From assembly GCA_938074205.1 (NCBI GenBank), contig CALJES010000001.1:1-36267 (forward strand): a stretch of 36,267 nt of DNA, in the 5' to 3' direction. Each line of letters opens with the position of its first letter. Position 1 is the first letter of the stretch. This document shows positions 8,952-18,217 of this stretch, piece by piece. The notes beneath the pieces are model-generated. The model saw nothing but the letters and a program-made list of their open reading frames with translations, searched no databases and was not told the origin of the DNA. A program made the translations under genes and the position numbers. This DNA comes from an uncultured bacterium (GTDB taxonomy: Bacteria; Armatimonadota; UBA5829).

Positions 8952-10271
8952 CTACTGTGGGCTTTGCACAACTTGCGGTTCACCCTTGATATCCAAAGCA
9001 ACAACCGTTGCAATCGAATCCGGAGCTTGCTTGGGTACCTGTATTTCTATGGCGTGGGCCGTTTTCCTGTGTGGCAGCGATTTACCGGGCTCAGCAAGCA
9101 GAAATGCTGAAATCACCTCATTTCGCAGGGGCACCCTCAGCCAACCATCGGCTGGCCAATCGAACACATGCAGGTACAGCCTTGAGCCCTTTCTCGTACA
9201 ACGGCCCCACGGAAGCTGCGAAGGAAACGGACTAGCGGTCGTAGCATATATTGCTTCGCCGTTGTTCTTCAACCACTTTCCCATCCCCAGAAATCTATCC
9301 ACTATGGGTTGTGGGAAGACCCCCTCTGCCGTGGGACCAACGTTGAGCAGATAGTTCCCACCCTTACTTGCTATATCGATCAGATTCCGCAGTAGAGTTT
9401 CTGTGGACTTCCAGTTATTATCGGTGGATTTGTAACCCCAAGTATCATTAACCGTCATACACGTTTCCCAATCTCGGCCAGGAATGCCGTTCGGGGGAAT
9501 TTCTTGCTCCGGAGTTGCGAAGTCGCCCTCCACACCCCCGCCTAGCCGGTTATTCATAATAATGCCAGGCTGCAACTTCAATAGCGGAAGTAGTTCTTGT
9601 GCCATCTCCGGTGTCATCCCTACAGGCGTATCCCACCACATTATCCGTACTTTGCCGTAATTGGTCAGTAGTTCCCTGACCTGAGGAACTGCTATGTTTT
9701 TGATATATTCCATCATGTCCCCTTCTTGGGCTGGATCCCAATGAGCATCACCCCAAGCTGCACCGCCCGGATGATGCCAATCCTGCGCTTGGGAGTAATA
9801 GAAACCAAGAGGAATATTGTGCTTGCGGCATGCCTCGGCTAATTCCTTGAGAGGATCACGCCTGAATGGTGTAGCATCGCATATGTTGAAGCTGGAAGCC
9901 TTGGAACAAAACATAGCGAAGCCGTCGTGATGTTTGGATGTGATCACGATATACTTCATTCCGGCTTCCTTGGCAATCTGCACCCATTCTTCAGCGTTGA
10001 ACTTTACTGGATTAAACTGTTCGGCAAACTTTGCATACTGATCCACCGGTATCTTGGCGGTATGCATGATCCACTCGCCGATACCCGGAACCTCTTCGCC
10101 TTTCCAAACACCATCGGGCACAGAGTATATTCCCCAGTGAATAAACATTCCAAATCTGGCCTCTCGCCACCACTTCATTCGAGCGTTGCGTTGCTCAGGA
10201 GTTTCCGAGGAACCAGTGTTCGAGTCAGCCCCCACGACTGACGCTGCGACAATCGTCGAAAAACCAACCAT
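8952..10271 (-). CDS. Alpha-L-fucosidase, GH29
   Basis: This is a secreted GH29-family retaining alpha-L-fucosidase. Counting from the upstream GTG at 10313 (453 residues), it shows RFGMFIHWGIYSVP (53-66), SKHHDGFAMF (126-135), FYYSQAQDWHHP (171-182), RIMWWDTP with nucleophile D228, and NYLLNVGPTAEG (320-331). A small C-terminal beta domain follows. I prefer ATG at 10271 (Met15) because GGAGGA lies 9 bases before it, while the GTG has only AAGGTAGG; both keep a signal-like hydrophobic segment. The enzyme probably removes fucose from polysaccharides in the periplasm or outside the cell. It is convergent with serA and divergent from the next gene. Confidence 0.92.
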   Translation of the reverse strand: MVGFSTIVAASVVGADSNTGSSETPEQRNARMKWWREARFGMFIHWGIYSVPDGVWKGEEVPGIGEWIMHTAKIPVDQYAKFAEQFNPVKFNAEEWVQIAKEAGMKYIVITSKHHDGFAMFCSKASSFNICDATPFRRDPLKELAEACRKHNIPLGFYYSQAQDWHHPGGAAWGDAHWDPAQEGDMMEYIKNIAVPQVRELLTNYGKVRIMWWDTPVGMTPEMAQELLPLLKLQPGIIMNNRLGGGVEGDFATPEQEIPPNGIPGRDWETCMTVNDTWGYKSTDNNWKSTETLLRNLIDIASKGGNYLLNVGPTAEGVFPQPIVDRFLGMGKWLKNNGEAIYATTASPFPSQLPWGRCTRKGSRLYLHVFDWPADGWLRVPLRNEVISAFLLAEPGKSLPHRKTAHAIEIQVPKQAPDSIATVVALDIKGEPQVVQSPQ

Positions 10272-10313
10272 AGCAAACACTCCTCCAATGCTTTGCAAGT
10301 CCAACGTTCGCAC

Positions 10314-10628
10314 ACCCTACCTTCAATGCAAAAGTTAGTCTATGGACCTGATACGACATTGTCGCTTTGTGTTCCTCCGAAAGTAAACAATCGCAGCAAA
10401 ATCATAGACACTTACGGCAAATTTGATAGTATGAAAAAAAAGTGCGGTCATGCGTAACTGTCTGCGGAAGTATCCATCCCAAATTGGACTAGAAAAAGAA
10501 CCGTGGATCTTGAGGTTGTATTTCAGCAGCCGCAAAACTTACGTTTCTGGCATAGTTTTTGAAACACAACAGATGGCAAAACAAGTCTATAAAAAGAAGA
10601 AAACAAAACAAACGTAGAAGGTAGACAA
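10314..10628. other. AT-rich divergent intergenic region
   Basis: The roughly 315 bases separate the divergent fucosidase and PEP-CTERM-like genes, so promoters for both must lie here. The stretch is AT-rich with A-runs near 10433-10441 and 10590-10612. Candidate -10 boxes exist (TACTAT on the minus strand near 10425-10432, TATAAA on the plus strand near 10588), but I could not pair either with a convincing -35 box. No RNA gene was recognised. Confidence 0.4.
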
Positions 10629-11459
10629 ATGGCAAAGGTTTTTCTTGTATTTTGCTTGGCTGTAATCATCGCCGGGTCGTGCTGGGGAGAAATACGCAAT
10701 CCGCCAAGACCAGGTTCGTTTGTTAGGTACGCGGCAAATAGCGTCGAGGAGTTAGTCAGACAGGTCTCTCAAGATAGCGTAGTCGCCAAGCGTTATTCTG
10801 AGCATTTTGATGTATCGAAAGATTATCTCGTGCAGTATTTTCGCAACAACTTGCAAGTGACAAAGCTTACAAAGCCCGAGAAATTCAAAATGCATTTCGT
10901 GTCCAAAACAGGTACTATACTTTGCAGAAACTGCTGGCTGCCAGCTGGACACAAGGTTTTCGCCACCACCTCTGGCGAACCCGTGCTGGACATTGGTTGC
11001 GGGAATCCAATAACTGAGAAACTTCCAGCCATAAAGAGCAAGGTGAAAGGATTAACGCAGGTGATCTCAGCAAAGGCAAGGGAAGAAGCATTGGAAAACA
11101 TTTCCCAAGGTGCTCACGAAACTCCTTCTGAAACAGAACCACTAGAAGCGCTTGATGTGGCAACGGTACAATTTACCCAGGAGGAGACGTTGTTGAGGCT
11201 CGCAGAACCGGAAATATCGACTCCATTGACCATGCAAGCCTATGAACCGCTGCTAATGGAAAGTACACCAAAAGTGTCTTTTCTGCAGCTCACACGAGGA
11301 CTTTTGCCAGCCCTGTGGCTCGTTCATAAGCCACACTCCACACCAGGCGGGCCACAGCCGCCTATCGTACCCGAACAGCAAGCCGTCGCCACACTTCTAG
11401 TAGGGACGATCGCAGTCGCGTTAAAGATACGTCACAGAGAACTAGTGAAGTCAAAGTAA
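10629..11459 (+). CDS. Secreted hypothetical protein with PEP-CTERM-like C-terminal signal
   Basis: The product has 276 residues and starts at ATG 10629 after AGAAGG. A signal peptide (about 1-20, FLVFCLAVIIAGSCWG) is followed by a domain with C99, C102 and C124 (ILCRNCWLP and VLDIGCGNP). A Pro/Glu-rich linker (about 160-245) comes next. The C-terminus reads VPEQ (247-250), a hydrophobic run (251-265) and a basic tail (KIRHRELVKSK). This layout matches the tripartite PEP-CTERM sorting signal with PEQ in place of PEP, which would make the protein an exosortase substrate. No exosortase is in the window. The N-terminal domain is not recognised. Its 3' end overlaps the convergent malic enzyme gene by 28 bases. 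Confidence 0.72.
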   Translation: MAKVFLVFCLAVIIAGSCWGEIRNPPRPGSFVRYAANSVEELVRQVSQDSVVAKRYSEHFDVSKDYLVQYFRNNLQVTKLTKPEKFKMHFVSKTGTILCRNCWLPAGHKVFATTSGEPVLDIGCGNPITEKLPAIKSKVKGLTQVISAKAREEALENISQGAHETPSETEPLEALDVATVQFTQEETLLRLAEPEISTPLTMQAYEPLLMESTPKVSFLQLTRGLLPALWLVHKPHSTPGGPQPPIVPEQQAVATLLVGTIAVALKIRHRELVKSK

Positions 11460-12865
11460 ATTGGAGTCTGGGAAACAGAAGGATCAGAAGCCACTTCGAC
11501 GACTGCATTTGCCAAAGATTCGCTGACTCTCTTGTCAAAAGCGCCGGGTATTATGTAATCTGGACGAAGCTCCTCATCGGAGATGACTGATGCGATAGCT
11601 TTAGCAGCAGCAGTCAGCATCTCTCGTGTTACACGCTTCGCACCGCATTGTAGTAGTCCGCGGAACAATCCGGGAAAACATAGGACGTTGTTGATCTGGT
11701 TTGGATAATCAGATCTCCCCGTAGCCACAACCGCCGCATAATCTGCTGCAGCTTCGGGTGGAACTTCCGGGACCGGATTAGACAAAGCAAACACTATGGG
11801 AGCATCCGCCATTCTTTTGATGTCGTCTCCAGTGAGTAGATTTGGCCCTGAAACGCCCAAGAACATATCGGCACCAACCAGAGCATCCCTAAGAGTGCCC
11901 TTGAAGTTCTCTCTGTTGGAAACCTGCGCGAGCCATTGCTTTGCAGGGTTCATTTCACCTCGACCACGATAGATCGACCCTCGTCGATCACAAACAATAA
12001 CATCGCCAACACCAAGATCATACAGTGCTCGCGTGCACGCAACGCCGGCAGCACCGGCGCCGGAAATAACCACCCGCATCTTAGACGGGGCTTTACTAGT
12101 CACCTTGACAGCATTAATGAAGGCTGCTCCCACAACGACGGCCGTGCCGTGCTGATCGTCGTGAAAGACCGGAATGTCAACAGCATCTGTAAGTCGGCGT
12201 TCGATTTCAAAGCACTTTGGAGCCGCAATATCTTCCAGGTTTATCCCGCCAAATGTCGCGCCAATTGCTCGCGCGCAAATAAATAGCTCCTCCGTATCTT
12301 TTGCATCCACACAAACCGGGAAAGCATCAACGCCGCCAAATTCCTTGAATAGAAGAGCCTTGCCCTCCATTACCGGAAGCGCAGCAACTGCACCGATATC
12401 TCCCAATCCTAGTACTGCTGAGCCATCCGTCAACACGGCTACCGTGTTGCGCTTTATGGTGTAATCACGTGCAGCAGACGGTTGTGTGTAGATAGCCTGG
12501 CATACTCTGGCGACCCCTGGTGTATACGCCATTGAAAGATCACCAGCGTCGCGCAAAGCGATCTTGGACACCACCTCCAGCTTCCCACCCTCGTGTAACC
12601 TGAAAGTCCTATCATACACATCTAGTATCTGCACGCCATGTATATTCCGCAGTGCTGACACTATTCGATCTGGGTGATCGCCTCCTGTCGTGTCGACAGC
12701 TATTCTTCGAGTCACTGACTTAGCCGTGGACTCAGTGATTTCTATAGAACCTATACTGCCACCCGCTTCGGCAATGACTCGAACTATCTCAGCAAATGCC
12801 TCGACTTTGTTGTGGTGACGCACCAGAACGGATATGCTGTTTCCAGGACTTGGGGTAAGCTTCAT
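11432..12865 (-). CDS. ACT-domain malic enzyme (NAD(P)-dependent)
   Basis: The protein has 477 residues. It would oxidatively decarboxylate malate to pyruvate with reduction of NAD or NADP. An N-terminal ACT domain (about 9-85) precedes the bacterial short malic enzyme fold. Visible marks are AYTPGVA (113-119), the catalytic Lys169 in MEGKALLFKEFGG, metal ligands around NLEDIAAPKC (209-218) and FHDDQHGT (234-241), and the dinucleotide site SGAGAAGVA (268-276). GGAGGA lies about 7 bases before ATG. It is 27 bases downstream of pfkA in the same direction, so it is probably part of a carbon-metabolism operon. The ACT domain suggests amino-acid or other ligand control. The cofactor choice cannot be told from the sequence by eye. 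Confidence 0.94.
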   Translation of the reverse strand: MKLTPSPGNSISVLVRHHNKVEAFAEIVRVIAEAGGSIGSIEITESTAKSVTRRIAVDTTGGDHPDRIVSALRNIHGVQILDVYDRTFRLHEGGKLEVVSKIALRDAGDLSMAYTPGVARVCQAIYTQPSAARDYTIKRNTVAVLTDGSAVLGLGDIGAVAALPVMEGKALLFKEFGGVDAFPVCVDAKDTEELFICARAIGATFGGINLEDIAAPKCFEIERRLTDAVDIPVFHDDQHGTAVVVGAAFINAVKVTSKAPSKMRVVISGAGAAGVACTRALYDLGVGDVIVCDRRGSIYRGRGEMNPAKQWLAQVSNRENFKGTLRDALVGADMFLGVSGPNLLTGDDIKRMADAPIVFALSNPVPEVPPEAAADYAAVVATGRSDYPNQINNVLCFPGLFRGLLQCGAKRVTREMLTAAAKAIASVISDEELRPDYIIPGAFDKRVSESLANAVVEVASDPSVSQTPIYFDFTSSL

Positions 12866-12892
12866 TGAAATCCTCCGTAGAAGATGCGAGTG

Positions 12893-13867
12893 TCAGTGGG
12901 CAAGTGGTTCGGCCAAGCGAAGAGCTTCCTCGCTGAGCTTAGGAACAGTGCTCAGGACCGTCTCCAGCTCATTAACTACAATCTCATCGGCTTTGATGCC
13001 GACCATCACTCCGGACTCGCCTTTGAGTAAATAATCCACCGCTGCCGCTCCCAAACGAGTGCCCAAAAGGCGATCGTAACACGTTGGACTACCTCCGCGT
13101 TGAACATGCCCTAGCACAGTTGTGCGAACTTCGTGACCTGAAGCCTGCACGTACTCAGACAACAGCTGGGAGATACTCTTTTCCGGAGTAGATGCCCCCT
13201 CAGCAGCAATTATTATGAAATGCGGTTTGCCGCGGAGGAATGCAGATCGCACTTCGTTGACAACCTGTTCCTTATCCACACAACTCCCAGGGAGCACCAC
13301 CATCTCAGCCCCACCGGCAATACCTGCCATCAAAGCCAGATAGCCGTGGCTGCGTCCCATTACTTCTATCACGAAAGCTCTTTGCAGGGCTGCGGCGGTG
13401 TCTTTTATCCGGTCGACTGCTTCGAGAATCGTGTTCAGCGCGGTATCCACACCAATGGACATATCGGTACCTGCGATATCGTTGTCTATCGATGCCGGCA
13501 CACCTACCACAGGGAATCCCTTCCGGTGGAGCTCAAGTGCCCCCCGCAAGCTACCGTCTCCGCCTATTACTATGAGCCCGTCAATACTCCAACCCCTAAG
13601 GACCTCAATTGCCCGACACTGTCCAGCCTCGCTATGAAACTCTTGGCTGCGCGCACTCATAAGTATCGTGCCGCCCGCCCGTAGTATGCCGCTCACAGCT
13701 CGGGAATCGAGTTCAAATATCAGATTATCGATGAGCCCCCGATATCCCTGACGCACTCCGTATACCTGGACCCCTGCAGCCAAACCGTAACGTACCACCG
13801 CACGTATGCACGCATTCATACCCGGAGCGTCACCGCCACTAGTCAACACTGCTATACGCCTCAACAT
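12893..13867 (-). CDS. pfkA: ATP-type 6-phosphofructokinase
   Basis: The protein has 324 residues, the standard length of the bacterial enzyme that phosphorylates fructose 6-phosphate. TSGGDAPGMN (9-18) and GGDGS (102-106) form the nucleotide site. Gly105 at the position that is Asp in pyrophosphate-dependent enzymes points to ATP use. PASIDND (124-130) carries the catalytic Asp128; the usual residues before it are GT or KT, so AS is a mild variant. GVDTA (139-143) and MGRSHGYLAL follow. GGAG lies 6 bases before ATG 13867. It sits between the phosphohexomutase and malic enzyme genes, consistent with a glycolytic operon. Confidence 0.95.
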   Translation of the reverse strand: MLRRIAVLTSGGDAPGMNACIRAVVRYGLAAGVQVYGVRQGYRGLIDNLIFELDSRAVSGILRAGGTILMSARSQEFHSEAGQCRAIEVLRGWSIDGLIVIGGDGSLRGALELHRKGFPVVGVPASIDNDIAGTDMSIGVDTALNTILEAVDRIKDTAAALQRAFVIEVMGRSHGYLALMAGIAGGAEMVVLPGSCVDKEQVVNEVRSAFLRGKPHFIIIAAEGASTPEKSISQLLSEYVQASGHEVRTTVLGHVQRGGSPTCYDRLLGTRLGAAAVDYLLKGESGVMVGIKADEIVVNELETVLSTVPKLSEEALRLAEPLAH

Positions 13868-13991
13868 AGGTGCTCCACAGAATCAACAAGATTTTGGAGA
13901 AAATAAGGGCTGAACTTCACACTAGTACCGTAGGCAAGTTCGACGTACACCAGAGTATATCCTGCACTGCTCTATCGCAATGGTAACCAGG

Positions 13992-15806
13992 CTAGGATTC
14001 GGCGCACGCCTGCGAGAAAATCTGACGAGCCAGCGGTTCCAAAACGGAAAAATCTGAAGCGGTGTCGCAGTCAATCACCATCCTCCAGATGCCTGGTTCT
14101 GTGCGCGAGCCCCTGACAAAAACAAATGCTCGTCGCCGAGGGGTCGTAAGCATAACGCGCCAACCACCGCTCCCGTCACCGGTTCGCTCGGGCACACGGT
14201 TCGTTCCTTCGAAGTTCTCGAACTCGTAATTCTTGAAGCGCGTGGAAAGGCGAGGCCATGCCGTCTCGACAAACGCTTGCTCCAGACGTTTCTTCAGCTC
14301 AGCCTGGGATATAATGGGGGTGGATAGTCGGAGCATCGTGTTCCAATTGTATGGAACCGAAGAAATTAGCGTGCTCAAATCCCAGGCTCTGTCGCTGTTG
14401 AAATCTTTCTTGCTGTGCCCTGGGCTGCAGTCAGCTGCTACCTGAAACCATACCTGCGCTATATCTGGTTGAGATTCAGCCAATGCTGCCGCCATCGCCA
14501 CCTGCAAGCCGTCGCGACAAGTGCTGGAACCGAAAATCGTGCCTCCGTTGGGACCCTCAACTCCCACGGGCACTTCATATCCCATTGCGCGAAGCTGGTG
14601 CATTTTACTGACAACATTGATCTCGCCAGTTTCAACGACGTGCACTTCGGCACCAAACCATTCAGCAACTCTGACTGACGCCAATGAAGTTGCGTCCGAC
14701 ATAACCACTGCCAGGGGCCTATCTGTTTGGCCCATGAGCCTGTGACGTGCAAGCGCAAACCCTACATTGAACGTGGCAACGCGCTGAGGCGGAATAATCG
14801 CAAACTCGTCTACTCCGGGCAATACAAGGTTTCCGCGATCTGCGTCATAGTCAAATGCCACACCGAAGCGTGCCCGATGCCGTGCGGCCGCTCTGGCTAC
14901 CCGCAAGAGCATATGTTTGCCGCTCGCCGGATCAATTCCGTCGGTATCGATGCCATGTTCGGGAAACCCAAGTTCAGCATTTATCTCGATCGTGCGCACC
15001 CCAAAGTGTTCCAGCACGCGGGCAACCACCCCACAACCAGCCCCGCCGTTCGGATCCAAGAGAGCCGGGCCCAATGTGAGCGGCTTCAGACAGTGGGGAG
15101 TGATTCCCCAGTCACGTCCTATTTCATCCAGATATGCCCGCTCGGCTTTTACCCTTGGCGAATCGTTGTCCTGGGCTTGCAGCGCTGTTTCTACACATTG
15201 AGTACTGATTTTCCGCACTGTTTGAGTGAACTCGTCTTCGTTTGCTCGGTCCGCCAGCTTCTTGACAGCATCGATTACATTGGCCATATCCGAAGCCGAC
15301 AACAGTGCCCCGCACGGTGCTGACTGGTGTTCGGCGTTGTTGCTCCGTGACACCTCTGAATCAGTCGCATTCGCGAGGTAGTATCGATCGGAACGGAGCC
15401 CGCCGGTCAGAAACTTGAATCCATTGTGGTCCAAGGGATTGTGGCTGGCTGTAACCATTACTCCGCCATCAGCGCCTAAAGCCCTTACGGCCGTCTGAGC
15501 GAGTGGAGTTGTTATGATTCCAAGGTCGATGATTCGCAAATCGGCATGGCGTGAGGCGGCTCCAGCCAAGAACCCCTTCACCAGCGCTCGGGCAACAGCC
15601 TCACCAGTAGGCCTTGGATCTCGTCCGATTATCAACACAGGGGTACGAGACGAAACCATAGTGCGCACATAAGCCCAGCCGTATGCAACGGACAAAGCTT
15701 CGAAGCTTTCAGGTATCTCAGGACCGAGTCCAATCACGGCGCGGACGCCGGAAAAAGATTGTACTAGTTCAGAATTTATTAGGGCGGACTTTAGCAGTGA
15801 TATCAT
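13992..15806 (-). CDS. Alpha-D-phosphohexomutase (phosphoglucomutase/phosphomannomutase)
   Basis: The protein has 604 residues, longer than the typical 450-470 but near the PGM-like long forms. Domain 1 has GRDPRPTG (61-68) and the phospho-serine loop VTASHNP with Ser121. Domain 2 carries the metal loop FDYDADR (D319, D321, D323, R324). Domain 3 has VEGPNGG (416-422) where the sugar-binding Glu loop lies. Domain 4 has RGSRTEP (565-571) for phosphate binding. Residues about 140-215 are an insert of low similarity to the family. It would interconvert hexose 1- and 6-phosphates. It starts 25 bases after the UroD-like gene with a weak ribosome site, so it is probably co-transcribed. Glucose versus mannose specificity is not decided. 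Confidence 0.92.
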   Translation of the reverse strand: MISLLKSALINSELVQSFSGVRAVIGLGPEIPESFEALSVAYGWAYVRTMVSSRTPVLIIGRDPRPTGEAVARALVKGFLAGAASRHADLRIIDLGIITTPLAQTAVRALGADGGVMVTASHNPLDHNGFKFLTGGLRSDRYYLANATDSEVSRSNNAEHQSAPCGALLSASDMANVIDAVKKLADRANEDEFTQTVRKISTQCVETALQAQDNDSPRVKAERAYLDEIGRDWGITPHCLKPLTLGPALLDPNGGAGCGVVARVLEHFGVRTIEINAELGFPEHGIDTDGIDPASGKHMLLRVARAAARHRARFGVAFDYDADRGNLVLPGVDEFAIIPPQRVATFNVGFALARHRLMGQTDRPLAVVMSDATSLASVRVAEWFGAEVHVVETGEINVVSKMHQLRAMGYEVPVGVEGPNGGTIFGSSTCRDGLQVAMAAALAESQPDIAQVWFQVAADCSPGHSKKDFNSDRAWDLSTLISSVPYNWNTMLRLSTPIISQAELKKRLEQAFVETAWPRLSTRFKNYEFENFEGTNRVPERTGDGSGGWRVMLTTPRRRAFVFVRGSRTEPGIWRMVIDCDTASDFSVLEPLARQIFSQACAES

Positions 15807-15831
15807 CCCAGTTCAGTGACAAAAATCACGA

Positions 15832-16896
15832 TTACGTATTCTCCACAAGCCACCAGACTAGATCATCGGCTTCCTTCTTCGATGCAACCCCATGGACATC
15901 ATAAAAGACCCTGTCCGGTGCAAGCTCCTTGTGAAAGATAGGAAGCTCCTCAGCAGTGCAACCGACATAAACTGACTTTCCCGCCTCTTGTATGCGTTTC
16001 AGCAGGTCTATCCACTCTATCAGCGGCGCGTTTCCGGCACCTGGTACCCACTGAATAGCCTGAATCGCCGGAATTGAGAGTATGTCATCAAGATGGACGA
16101 GCGCTTCAGGTCCGTCCAGATGAAAACAGCAATGACCCAGGTACGCCGCTTCCTCCTCCAGCGCCGGCAGCACAAAACGTCGAAAATGCTCCGGACCAAT
16201 CATACAAATGAAATCGCATTGGACTACTGCGAATTTCCCAGGATAGTACATCGGAAGCCAGGTGGTGCAACCTGTTTCCTTTTGCCCAGAGGCTTCATAA
16301 AGAGCTTCGAAAACCAACGGATATGCTCTCCGCACCCAGGATAGTACTTGCTCGACAGTATCAGGACAGTCAAACAAGTCTATGCACAACTGCTCAGGCC
16401 CTCGAACAGCAGCTAGGCAGTCCAAATTAGAATGCAGGTCGAAAATTCCCACGCCGAATTTTCCGCGACCTATTTCGCGAGCCTTAATAACGAAATCTAG
16501 TGCCGCATTCCACCAATAACCTCGAGGTCTAGAAAACGCTTCCTCAACATTATCCCAATCAGTAACAAAAGGCACGACCCAGCTCGTCGAATGATCTGTG
16601 GCGAATCTCAGTTCGGCACCGAAGAACGCCGAAAAGACATCCGGCCCGAAGTTGGGTACGAAAAACGGCACCGCATCTGCGGCGAAATACGCGTTGGCCG
16701 CCCACTCATCAAACTGTCGCACGTAGCTGGCGAGGTCCCCATGCGGATTCTGTACTCCGGAGAGCGGTTGAAGATCCTTACCACTAGGCGGGACAACTAT
16801 TTTGAGACAAGGTCTGTCTAAGACTTCTTGTTCCCAAAATGCTCGCCAGTGGCGAAGTGCTTCATCGAAATCCGGTTTATACTTGAATTGGAGCAT
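15832..16896 (-). CDS. UroD-superfamily protein, divergent
   Basis: The product has 354 residues and shows the UroD/methyltransferase barrel in a divergent form: an N-terminal RHWRAFWEQEVLDRPCLKI, PNFGPD (81-86), DLHSNLDCLAAVRGPEQLCIDL-type helices (153-174), CDFICMIGPEHFRRFVLPAL (227-245), and HCCFHLDGPEA (255-265). At the zinc position it has H259-L-D261 in place of HxC, with a possible third ligand C313. It is the first gene of the run leading into phosphohexomutase, phosphofructokinase and malic enzyme. The family assignment is reasonably sure. The activity is not, and a role in sugar or methyl metabolism is only inferred from its neighbours. Confidence 0.75.
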   Translation of the reverse strand: MLQFKYKPDFDEALRHWRAFWEQEVLDRPCLKIVVPPSGKDLQPLSGVQNPHGDLASYVRQFDEWAANAYFAADAVPFFVPNFGPDVFSAFFGAELRFATDHSTSWVVPFVTDWDNVEEAFSRPRGYWWNAALDFVIKAREIGRGKFGVGIFDLHSNLDCLAAVRGPEQLCIDLFDCPDTVEQVLSWVRRAYPLVFEALYEASGQKETGCTTWLPMYYPGKFAVVQCDFICMIGPEHFRRFVLPALEEEAAYLGHCCFHLDGPEALVHLDDILSIPAIQAIQWVPGAGNAPLIEWIDLLKRIQEAGKSVYVGCTAEELPIFHKELAPDRVFYDVHGVASKKEADDLVWWLVENT

Positions 16897-16995
16897 TTAC
16901 GGGCAACTTCCTGCTGATAGTCATTTTTCTGTTGTGCTGTTCGCATTTCCAGGGTCGGAAGGAGTCTGCGTTTGGTTAGCAGGCATTACGGCAGA

Positions 16996-18009
16996 CTAGA
17001 GGTCTGGTGTTCGCGCAATTGTGTTGACGACCCAATCTGCCCGAAGGGCATCCTGTATCACACTTAAGTAGGCCACCACTTTGACTCCTTTAGGAAGCGA
17101 AGCATTAGGCTTGTTCCTCGTCAAGACATAATCAGCTCGGACAGACTTTCCGGTCGCCAAATTTGAAAACGTCAAGTTGGTCTTTTCACACTTCCAACCG
17201 TCCGGAACGGAGAGCACTATTTTTCCCGAAACGGGCAAATTGCAGTAGTTCGTAACACAGGCTTGGATGTAGGGCTTACCATTCTTGACAGCAAAACTCG
17301 TAGCAAAATCAACAGGCGTCAAACACATAACGGCAGAGTTGCGCAAATCTTGATCGGTTATTACTTTTGACATCCTCGCACGCGCTTCGTGCAACAACTT
17401 ACACGCGCGATTTACCGACGCCAAGGTATCCTCGTCATCCAATCTCGTTGGCACATTCGGACGCTGCAAAACACGACCTTCTGGAACCGCGACAACGGTC
17501 AGGGAACGGTAAGTTTTCTCAATCTGCAAGGCAGACCTCACCCATCCCATCGCCTGCTGCAGTGTGGCACAGATTCTCGCCGGCTCAGAACTTCTGACAT
17601 CCTTAAGTCGAGAATACTCCGCTTCTATCAGGGGCCTGACCGTTTCCAAACACAGAACGAGATTAGGATCAACAATTCTGCCAGGTACTGTAAGATCGAG
17701 CCCTTGCTCCAATTCCTGGGAGTCTTTCACACCCAGGTATTTGCCATTAGCGTATAAGTCATACCTCGGTTCAGTAAGGCCAGAGAACTTTACTTGCAGC
17801 TTCTGAGGTTCGACTGTCGTGTTTTGAACAAAAGCCCCGACTTGACTACCAAACGGCTTCAGCAACCTGAATTCAAGTTTTTCGTCGTCACATTTAACCA
17901 ACTGATTTGCAGCATCAACCACCAATGTTGCCACCGATGCCTGGGCTGACGAAAACAAGCCAACCAGGGAAATCGCAAGGATTAAAATCGGTGTCGCGGC
18001 TAATTTCAA
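16996..18009 (-). CDS. Secreted hypothetical protein with NEW3-like C-terminal domain
   Basis: The product has 337 residues. TTG at 18009 is the start because AGGAGGAG lies 7 bases before it; it encodes a clean signal peptide (about 1-24, ending SSAQA). The middle (about 120-235) is mostly helical with no recognised family. Residues about 245-325 resemble the NEW3 (NPCBM-associated) immunoglobulin-like domain: GKIVLSVPDGWKCEKTNLTF, then SNLATGKSVRADYVLT. That domain usually accompanies secreted glycosidases, but no catalytic module is present here. It may bind polysaccharide or a partner; this is inference. The gene is divergent from the sigma-factor operon. Confidence 0.7.
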   Translation of the reverse strand: MKLAATPILILAISLVGLFSSAQASVATLVVDAANQLVKCDDEKLEFRLLKPFGSQVGAFVQNTTVEPQKLQVKFSGLTEPRYDLYANGKYLGVKDSQELEQGLDLTVPGRIVDPNLVLCLETVRPLIEAEYSRLKDVRSSEPARICATLQQAMGWVRSALQIEKTYRSLTVVAVPEGRVLQRPNVPTRLDDEDTLASVNRACKLLHEARARMSKVITDQDLRNSAVMCLTPVDFATSFAVKNGKPYIQACVTNYCNLPVSGKIVLSVPDGWKCEKTNLTFSNLATGKSVRADYVLTRNKPNASLPKGVKVVAYLSVIQDALRADWVVNTIARTPDL

Positions 18010-18170
18010 GTCGGTACTCCTCCTAGACTACTGCTAAAATTTGCTTTGACGCAACAGCCTACCAGTTCCATTATAGCAATCGCGCACGTGTATTTGGAGA
18101 ATCGGACCTTGATAAGCCTGCCGTTTTGTGCTTTTTCTGCTCAAATTGTGCAACTAGTACCCTAGAAGGG

Positions 18171-18200
18171 TTGTAAATTCAGTTTCAGGTGTTATATAAT
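18171..18200 (+). promoter_or_regulatory. Promoter of the DUF4342-like/sigma factor operon
   Basis: TTGTAA (18171-18176) and a perfect TATAAT (18195-18200) are 18 bases apart. Transcription would begin about 18207, only about 11 bases before ATG 18218. That leaves almost no leader, which fits the lack of a good ribosome site for that gene. Confidence 0.6.
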
Positions 18201-18217
18201 GCTTCGCGATAACGGCT

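Noticed and set aside
10335-10535. 66-codon frame on the minus strand in the divergent spacer
   Set aside because: No ribosome site and no recognisable motif, and it lies in a region that must hold promoters for both flanking genes.
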